NCBI GenBank assembly: GCA_029100605.1
Contig: JAQXPK010000005.1
Location: 1-58,358 of the forward strand
Source: Bacillota bacterium
Lineage (GTDB): Bacteria; Bacillota; Clostridia; Oscillospirales; Oscillospiraceae
Length of the DNA: 58,358 bases
Direction: 5' to 3'
The notes below the pieces were generated by a model, which was given only the letters and a program-made list of their open reading frames with translations, had not been told where the DNA came from and did no database searches. Shown in pieces: positions 50,996-58,358 of this stretch. The stretch's first letter is position 1. Every line of letters begins with the position of its first letter. The position numbers and the translations under genes are program-made.

Positions 50996-51787
50996 TTATG
51001 ATTCCTCGTTCGCAATACGCCTGCGGTATTCAGACGGGGTCATTTGCATTCTGGCTTTGAACTGCCGCATAAAATGCAGCTCGCATTTGTACCCGCACAG
51101 TTCCGCTATCTGTGTAATATGCATATCCGTTGTGGAAAGCAGATACTTTGCGTGTTCCATGCGGCTCTGAATAACATCGTTCATAACGCTGATGCCGAAA
51201 ATTTCCTTGTATAAATGCTGGAAATAGGATTTGCTCATTGTTAGCTGGTGGGCAAGCCCCTCAATGCTCCAGTCCTGATAGGGCATGTTGTAAATCTGTG
51301 AGCGCAATATGGACAGCTTCTCATAATAAGAACCCGAGCCTTCTTGTACTGTGGAATGGATCTTCTCACTGAGCTTGATGAAAAACAGCTTCATATACAA
51401 TTCAACGGAATCCGCCTTATATAAATTGGACGAATAATTCTCATAGCACATATTCTTGATGATAAGGGACAAACCGTTTAGGTTTCCGATAGGCACTACC
51501 GTGTCAAAGGGAATGTCCAGCGCTTCTAAAAAATTCATCTCATCATCGGAGATGCTGAAATGGAACCAGTCGTTGGAGAACTGCGCACCATATGCACGAT
51601 ACAGCTGTGGGGTGCCCTCACGATACAGCATAAAGGAATCAGGCTCTGTAATCCTATCCTCACCATTCAGCGTGAAAATTGCAGGGGTTTTCAGGAGAAG
51701 CATAAGATAGTCCCCCGAGCCTGTTGGACGACGTATCTGAAAATCAGCGTCATGGCAATGGTTGTAACCGATATTGTTGATATGCAA
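50996..51787 (-). CDS. AraC-family regulator of the GH51/GH3 cluster
   Basis: 263 residues. N-terminal cupin-like ligand domain (HCHDADFQIRRPTGSGDYLM) and C-terminal double HTH (WSIEGLAHQLTMSKSYFQHL; ITQIAELCGYKCELHFMRQF; MTPSEYRRR). A TTG start at 51787 with GGAGG 8 bases upstream is preferred to longer frames. It is divergent from the arabinofuranosidase gene across a 195-bp region and probably activates it with an arabinose- or xylo-oligosaccharide signal. Confidence 0.85.
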   Translation of the reverse strand: MHINNIGYNHCHDADFQIRRPTGSGDYLMLLLKTPAIFTLNGEDRITEPDSFMLYREGTPQLYRAYGAQFSNDWFHFSISDDEMNFLEALDIPFDTVVPIGNLNGLSLIIKNMCYENYSSNLYKADSVELYMKLFFIKLSEKIHSTVQEGSGSYYEKLSILRSQIYNMPYQDWSIEGLAHQLTMSKSYFQHLYKEIFGISVMNDVIQSRMEHAKYLLSTTDMHITQIAELCGYKCELHFMRQFKARMQMTPSEYRRRIANEES

Positions 51788-51976
51788 TTTCCACACCTCC
51801 CAATATACCATGTATTTGTTATATACGATTTTACCCCACAAATCAAGCCAGTGTTTTTTGGAAGCCAATCGTGAAAGCAGGATATGTCAGTGTTTTAGCA
51901 GGATGTTATATTGAAAGATGCGGCACATGATTTATAATTCAGGATAGGAAGAACACCTTTATCGGAAAGGATATGA

Positions 51977-53482
<1,506 letters not shown>

Positions 53483-53590
53483 CAGCGATACATCAACGCC
53501 CGGGGGACAGGCGTCCGTGTTTGAGCCTACCGGCGGCCGGATCAACAGTTTTTCGATGCAGTATACGATAAATCGGAAAGGGAAATCACG

Positions 53591-55669
53591 ATGAAAAAAT
53601 ACCTTGACAGCTCCCTCAGCGCAGAAGAACGGGCAATTGCGCTGACCGATGCAATGACGGTGGATGAGCAGGCTTCTCAGCTCCGATACGACGCTCCTGC
53701 CATAGACAGGCTGGGCATTCCTGCATACAACTGGTGGAACGAGGGGCTTCACGGTCTGGCACGTTCGGGCGTAGCCACAATGTTTCCGCAGGCTATCGGT
53801 CTTGCGGCTATGTTTGATACAGAACTGACGCAGAAGGTCGCGGCTATAACCGCCGAGGAAGCTCGCGCAAAGTATAATGCGTATACAAAATACGGTGACA
53901 GAGATATCTACAAGGGGCTGACCATCTGGGCGCCCAATATCAATATTTTCCGTGATCCCCGCTGGGGCAGAGGACATGAGACCTACGGCGAAGATCCGTT
54001 TTTAACCGCCAAAAACGGGAAAGCCTTTGTAAAAGGCTTGCAGGGTGAAGGAAAAACAAGGAAAGCTGCCGCCTGCGCGAAGCATTATGCGGTACACAGC
54101 GGCCCCGAAGCGGTGCGTCACGAGTTTAATGCCGAAGTCTCCAAAAAGGATATGGAAGAAACCTATCTTCCTGCCTTTGAAGCACTCGTCAGCGAAGCCC
54201 ATGTTGAGGGCATCATGGGCGCGTATAACTGTGTAAACGGCGAGGCTGCCTGCGCGAGCAGCTTCCTTATGTCCAAGCTGAACGAGTGGGGCTTTGACGG
54301 ATATTTTGTATCCGATTGCTGGGCGGTACGCGATTTCCATGAGCATCACGGCCTTACGTCGAATCCGATTGAATCCGCGGCTCTTGCCATAAAATCGGGA
54401 TGCGATGTAAACTGCGGCTGCACGTATGTGTATCTCCTTGCCGCACTTAACAAGGGACTTATCACCAAAGAGCATATCCGAAATGCCTGCATACATCTTA
54501 TGCGGACAAGGATAAGGCTTGGTATGTTCGATGATAAAACAGAATACGACGATATTCCTTATACCGTTGTAGCGTGCAGGGAGCACAAGGCGGTTTCGCT
54601 GAAATGCGCGGAAAAATCCATGGTATTGCTGAAAAATAACGGCATCCTTCCGCTGGATGAAAGCCGACTGCGGACAATCGCGGTCATCGGCCCAAACAGC
54701 GACAGCACAATCGCGCTGGAGGGCAACTATAACGGTACCGCGGATCAGTATGTTACCTTCCTTGATGGTATCCGCGAGCGCTTTGATGGCAGGGTCATTT
54801 ATGCCGAGGGTTGTCACCTTTATAAAGACAGGGTGTCCGCTCTGGCGCAATCGGGTGACAGATATGCGGAGGCACTCGCCGCTGCGGACTGCGCCGACCT
54901 GGTTGTACTTTGCGTTGGACTCGACGCCACCATTGAGGGCGAAGAGGGCGATGCGGGCAACGAGTTTTCTTCGGGAGATAAAAAGGATCTTCGTCTTCCT
55001 GAATGTCAGCGCATCCTGATAGACAAGCTCATGCACACGGGGAAGCCAGTTGTCGTTGTGTGCGCCGCAGGAAGCTCGGTGAATATCGAATGTGAGCCGG
55101 ATGCGCTTATTCACGCATGGTATCCCGGCTCGGAAGGCGGCACGGCACTTGCGGAAATACTTTTCGGCGACGTTTCCCCCTCGGGCAAGCTGCCCGTCAC
55201 ATTCTACGAGCGTTCCGATATGCTTCCCGACTTCACCGATTATTCCATGAAAAACCGCACCTATCGTTATGCGGAAAATAATGTGCTGTATCCCTTCGGA
55301 TACGGTCTTACTTACGGAAAAATCGTATGCACATCGGTTGAATACATGGACGGCAAGGCAGTTGTGACCGCCGAGAACACGGGCGACAAAACGGTGGAGG
55401 ATGTTATTCAGCTTTATATCAAGGACTATTGTGAAAACGCTGTGCCGAATGTGAGTCTGTGCGGTTTCAAGCGGATAAAGCTTGCGGCAGGCGAAAAAAT
55501 GCTCGTAGAGATATCTGTATCGGAAAGAGCATTTACCGCTGTTGACGTTAGCGGCAAGCGCAGCCGCTTCGGCAGCAGGTTTACATTGTACGCAGGCACG
55601 CATCAGCCGGATGAACGCAGTGAAAAGCTGTGCGGCACCAAGTGCGTCAGTACAGAAATCATTTTTTGA
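53591..55669 (+). CDS. beta-xylosidase/beta-glucosidase, GH3
   Basis: 692 residues, cytoplasmic. Xylosidase-like start WWNEGLHGLARSGVATMFPQ, nucleophile Asp in YFVSDCWAV (~240), then the alpha/beta sandwich and C-terminal fibronectin III-like domain (~590-680). The WWNEGLHG segment is typical of plant/Bacteroidetes/Clostridia GH3 xylosidases (Xyl3A group). It follows GH51 by ~110 bp in the same operon; together they would degrade arabinoxylo-oligosaccharides. GGAAATC is a weak ribosome site. Confidence 0.92.
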   Translation: MKKYLDSSLSAEERAIALTDAMTVDEQASQLRYDAPAIDRLGIPAYNWWNEGLHGLARSGVATMFPQAIGLAAMFDTELTQKVAAITAEEARAKYNAYTKYGDRDIYKGLTIWAPNINIFRDPRWGRGHETYGEDPFLTAKNGKAFVKGLQGEGKTRKAAACAKHYAVHSGPEAVRHEFNAEVSKKDMEETYLPAFEALVSEAHVEGIMGAYNCVNGEAACASSFLMSKLNEWGFDGYFVSDCWAVRDFHEHHGLTSNPIESAALAIKSGCDVNCGCTYVYLLAALNKGLITKEHIRNACIHLMRTRIRLGMFDDKTEYDDIPYTVVACREHKAVSLKCAEKSMVLLKNNGILPLDESRLRTIAVIGPNSDSTIALEGNYNGTADQYVTFLDGIRERFDGRVIYAEGCHLYKDRVSALAQSGDRYAEALAAADCADLVVLCVGLDATIEGEEGDAGNEFSSGDKKDLRLPECQRILIDKLMHTGKPVVVVCAAGSSVNIECEPDALIHAWYPGSEGGTALAEILFGDVSPSGKLPVTFYERSDMLPDFTDYSMKNRTYRYAENNVLYPFGYGLTYGKIVCTSVEYMDGKAVVTAENTGDKTVEDVIQLYIKDYCENAVPNVSLCGFKRIKLAAGEKMLVEISVSERAFTAVDVSGKRSRFGSRFTLYAGTHQPDERSEKLCGTKCVSTEIIF

Positions 55670-55685
55670 CGTTTGGGGGAGGAAA

Positions 55686-57036
55686 ATGAAAACTGTACAC
55701 CAGGACGGAATGATGATCGAATTCGATTGTGAAGTCGTGATGCGTGATGGCACAATTATCCGGTATGACATCTACCGTCCTGACAAGGAAGGGCAATACC
55801 CGTGCATCACGACCTATGGGCCTTACAGCAAGGGGATGCACTTTTCTCAGGGCTACAGCCTGTTCTGGCATGAGATTCAGGAAAAGTATCCGGAAATTCT
55901 CAAAGGCACCAGTGGGAAATATATGAACTGGGAAACCGTCGATCCTGAAAAATGGGTTCCCGAGGGCTATGCAATTGCCAAAATCGACTCCCGCGGCTGC
56001 GGACGTTCGGAGGGGGTTGTTGACAATTGGACGATTCAGGAGGCGGAGGATTACGCCGAATGCATTGAAAAAATCGCCGCTATGCCCTGGTGTGACGGCA
56101 AAGTAGCAGGGCTTGGGATTCCTTACTATGCCATTATGCAATGGGCCGTGGCAGCGCAATGCCCGCCTCATCTGAAAGCGATTATCCCCTTCGAGGGTGC
56201 GTGTGATCTTTACAGAGAATTTGCACGGCACGGCGGCATTGGGTCTGATTTTGTAAACGCCTGGTATCCGCTGCAGGTTGCCGCAGTTCAGCATGGCCTT
56301 GGAAAATGCGGACAGGTGGGAAAAATCTCTGGCGACTATCTGTCAGGGCCTGAAACACTGTCAAAAAAAGAGCTCATCAAAAACAGACGAGGGCGTCGAT
56401 TTCTTCACGGAGCCGCTGACTGAAGAACTTGAAATTACCGGGCCTGCCGCCGCATCGCTGCTTTTGTCTTCCTCGACCAGGGATGCGGATATTTTTCTTA
56501 CGATTAGGGTTCTTGACCCTAACGGAAACGATGTATCCTTCGTTGCCGCCAATGACCCCCACGGCGTGATTGCAACAGGCTGGTTAAGAGCATCCCATAG
56601 AAAGCCGGATGAAGGGAGGAGCCTGCCATACCGTCCCTATCATACCCATGACGAGCTTCAGCCTTTGCAGAAAGGCGAGAAAGTATCCATGGATATCGAA
56701 ATCTGACCCACTTCCATCATGATTCCCAAGGGTTACCGTCTGGGTGTTAACATCGGAGGAAGAGACTTTCGATTTACCGCTCCGGATTTAACAAGTAAAG
56801 TAGACATCAGTCATTATTTGAAAAATCCGAAATTGATGATCGGAATGTTCCGAGCGCTTCCCATGAATCAGCTGTTCAAAATTCTTACCCATGAAAAGGT
56901 GTGGGCTGGAAACGCGATGTATACCCATTATATGGACAGAAAACGAAAAGAGTTTTCCGGCACCACAACGGTATATTCCGAAGCCGACAATCGGCCGTAT
57001 CTTCTTTTGCCGGTTATCCCAGGCAAAAAAGCTTAA
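55686..57036 (+). pseudogene. broken CocE/NonD-family hydrolase
   Basis: The family has ~550-600 residues. Here ~210 N-terminal residues (VVMRDGTIIRYDIYRP, IDSRGCGRSEG) are followed by an internal deletion and a +1 frame change around 56290-56390. The C-terminal X-Pro domain (VDFFTEPLTEELEITGPAAA, ATGWLRASHRKPDEG) comes next, then an in-frame TGA at 56704-56706 where a conserved Trp (EIWPTSI) is expected; reading resumes to 57036. The nucleophile elbow is GLGIPYYA: Pro replaces the catalytic Ser (residue ~146). At least three lesions, so a true pseudogene. Confidence 0.85.
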
Positions 57037-57255
57037 AACATATCACAGGTGTATCCTGCAAACAGGAGAGGAATCAAAGGAAGACTATCTTGCACAGCCT
57101 GTATTTTATAGAACCTTTGTTATTCTTTCTTTGCAAAGTGAGAGTAAAACATGCCGTATATACTAAACAGACGAATAGAAGCTATCTAATTTATGAGAAC
57201 GGCATGAAAACTGCCACGAAAGAGGATTTAGGCAAATCCAATCTCGAAGGATATC

Positions 57256-57351
57256 CCTTATCGTTTCGTGCCTTGGAAAGCACTTTGCCGATATAATTCA
57301 TGCTCTTTTCAGAAGATGCATCATAGTGATTCTGTTTTTTGGGGTGGTACC
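57256..57351 (-). repeat. duplicated fragment of the CI-like repressor gene
   Basis: The minus strand encodes YHPKKQNHYDASSEKSMNYI then GKVLSKAR, the same as residues 7-34 of the repressor at 49326-50135, with ~85% base identity. Same orientation, 7.2 kb apart. It truncates the reductase gene to its right. Confidence 0.85.
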
Positions 57352-57800
57352 AGTCCGCAGAGCTTCGCCTTGGGGAAGCAGTCTACCCAGCCCTGCAAGC
57401 CGTTGTAGGCCTTTTCAAAGGTAGCGTCCCCACCGTCGGCTGCCGTGGCGATCATATAAACCTCCCGGAAAGCGTAGTCCGACTCATACAAGGGATTCAT
57501 GCGGTCAAGCAATGTCTTCATCTGACCGCACATCTCGTAGTAGTAGATGGGCGTGGCGAAAACCAGCACATCCGCCCGGCGCAGTTTCTCCATGATTTCC
57601 GGGGCGTCGTCCTTCTGAACGCACTTCCCGGTTTTAAGACAGGAAAGACAGCCGATGCAGTATTGAATGTTCTTGCCCTTCAGGCTGAGCAGCTCCACAT
57701 GGTTGCCCGCTTCCTCCGCGCCTCTGGCGCACTCCTTTGCCAGCAGTTCTGAATTGCTGCCGCCTCTGAGACTGGTGGAAAGAATCAAAACATTTTTCAT
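57321..57800 (-). CDS. truncated flavodoxin-like NAD(P)H-dependent reductase
   Basis: 159 residues. FMN-binding start VLILSTSLRGGSNSELLA, the cysteine pair CIGCLSCLKTGKC, then ATPIYYYEMCGQMKTLLDRM: an iron-sulfur/FMN flavodoxin-fold reductase normally ~180-200 residues. The last nine residues (VPPQKTESL) come from the fused repressor fragment in another frame, so the native C-terminus is lost. AAGGAG lies before the ATG. It may be inactive. Confidence 0.78.
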   Translation of the reverse strand: MKNVLILSTSLRGGSNSELLAKECARGAEEAGNHVELLSLKGKNIQYCIGCLSCLKTGKCVQKDDAPEIMEKLRRADVLVFATPIYYYEMCGQMKTLLDRMNPLYESDYAFREVYMIATAADGGDATFEKAYNGLQGWVDCFPKAKLCGLVPPQKTESL

Positions 57801-57884
57801 AATTTATGCTCCTTTTTGTATGCGGATTCGATATCAATTAGTGGCCCCAGAACATGATAGCACAATCCCGACATAAAGGCAAAA

Positions 57885-57936
57885 GAAATAACCCTCGACC
57901 TGTTGCCTACTCACTGCAACCGTCGAGGGTTATTTC
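57885..57936. terminator. long perfect hairpin
   Basis: 15-bp outer stem GAAATAACCCTCGAC / GTCGAGGGTTATTTC with an inner GTTGC...GCAAC stem. T-rich on both sides, so possibly a bidirectional terminator marking an element edge. Confidence 0.6.
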
Positions 57937-58081
57937 CTTTCAAAGGTGGGTTCCATCTGTGGTTAACCTCGCTTTCTTCGGATTTGGAGATTACTTAGTA
58001 CATTGGACTCACTCCTTTTTTGTATTTTCATAATAGCGCAGGTTCCCTTATTTTGCAAGATGGGATGATATACAAGAATGC

Positions 58082-58255
58082 GTGGCAAAAGTTGGAGAAT
58101 GGTCGCTGTTCCTGAACCACCGGGGGCGGCGCTGCTACAACAGCTTGTGCAGGCGCTGCGTCCACAGCTGTAAGCAGAGCTTTCGTGCCACCGTGGTGGA
58201 GTGCCCGCGATATTTTTCCAAGCGGGCAGTTGGGAAGGAGGATTATTATGCGTAA
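58082..58255 (+). CDS. small Cys-rich protein upstream of mobC
   Basis: 57 residues from GTG 58082: EWSLFLNHRGRRCYNSLCRR then CVHSCKQSFRATVVECPRYF. Four to five cysteines suggest metal binding. Small proteins with this CYNSxC...C...CK pattern precede MobC in some conjugative elements. No clear ribosome site; the start is uncertain and the N-terminus may be truncated. It overlaps the MobC start. Confidence 0.45.
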   Translation: MAKVGEWSLFLNHRGRRCYNSLCRRCVHSCKQSFRATVVECPRYFSKRAVGKEDYYA

Positions 58256-58358
58256 GCAGGGAGAAACGCCAAAGCGAAACCGCACAGAGCAAATCAAATT
58301 CTGGACAACCCCGGAAGAGAAAGACCTGATTCTCAAAAAGATGGAATTGTACGGAACC
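58248..58358 (+). CDS. mobC: MobC-like relaxosome protein (partial, runs off the window)
   Basis: 37 residues visible: MRKQGETPKRNRTEQIKFWT then TPEEKDLILKKMELYGT. This is the ribbon-helix-helix start of MobC, which opens oriT with the relaxase. AAGGAGG lies 7 bases before the ATG. It signals a mobilisable or conjugative element continuing beyond the right edge. Confidence 0.75.
   Translation, partial: MRKQGETPKRNRTEQIKFWTTPEEKDLILKKMELYGT

Noticed and set aside
56704-56706. TGA read as tryptophan (recoding)
   Set aside because: Many genes in the window end in TGA, and the same gene has a frame change and a lost catalytic Ser; a pseudogene explains it.

Overview
The window is 58 kb of chromosome from a GC-rich, Gram-positive gut Firmicute, most likely an Oscillospirales (Ruminococcaceae/Oscillospiraceae) species. 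Supporting signs are strong AGGAGG-type ribosome sites, TTG/GTG starts, CTG/GCC-rich codon use in highly expressed genes, a sortase-type surface protein, a SigV/RsiV pair, DUF5058, DUF1576 and DUF6809 proteins, and the short palindromic repeats common in this group. No rRNA, tRNA or CRISPR array was seen. This placement is inference; no database was searched.

Left part (1-13 kb): a small DUF3892 protein; a complete peptide ABC importer operon (793-6674) whose last gene encodes a substrate-binding lipoprotein with its two halves in swapped order; a PlsC-like acyltransferase with a zinc ribbon; a GntR-ABC-permease cassette with a perfect operator; an ECF S-component preceded by a TM1266-type regulator under a terminator-containing leader; and a DUF1576 membrane protein.

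Middle (13-31 kb): repeat-rich spacer, a divergent ribbon-helix-helix pair, galK-galT, an operon of two membrane proteins plus a membrane-anchored M20 peptidase, DUF1846, a low-molecular-weight phosphatase with DUF2284, a Zn/Cd/Pb-type P-ATPase, a two-component system with a very large sensor kinase, and a sortase-anchored InlB-repeat protein behind a structured leader.

Carbohydrate locus 1 (31.7-41.7 kb): an AraC regulator fused to a GH39-like domain, with a -1 frameshift signal at its end, precedes a GPH sugar transporter, a type-B carboxylesterase, a PAP2 phosphatase, a GH3 glycosidase and a second esterase. This suggests import and intracellular deacylation and hydrolysis of an acylated oligosaccharide or plant glycoside.

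Stress and metal part (42-47.6 kb): sigV-rsiV-lipoprotein lies between two copies of the leader of a TetM-like ribosomal-protection GTPase. That GTPase is fused to a C-terminal YacP/Rae1-type NYN nuclease. A His-rich protein and CooT, likely for nickel handling, follow.

Right part (47.7-58.4 kb): accessory DNA. It holds MITEs, TnpV and DUF6809 remnants, a decayed Wadjet JetD C-terminus, a CI/LexA-like repressor, ImmA and serine-recombinase debris, and an arabinoxylan cluster with different codon use (AraC, GH51, GH3, a broken CocE hydrolase). After these come a duplicated fragment of the repressor gene, a truncated flavodoxin-type reductase, and the start of a MobC gene running off the end.

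The strongest observations are the circularly permuted OppA-type protein, the slippery heptamer in the AraC-GH39 gene, the covarying palindromes over the TetM-NYN ribosome site, and two unassigned leader RNAs.
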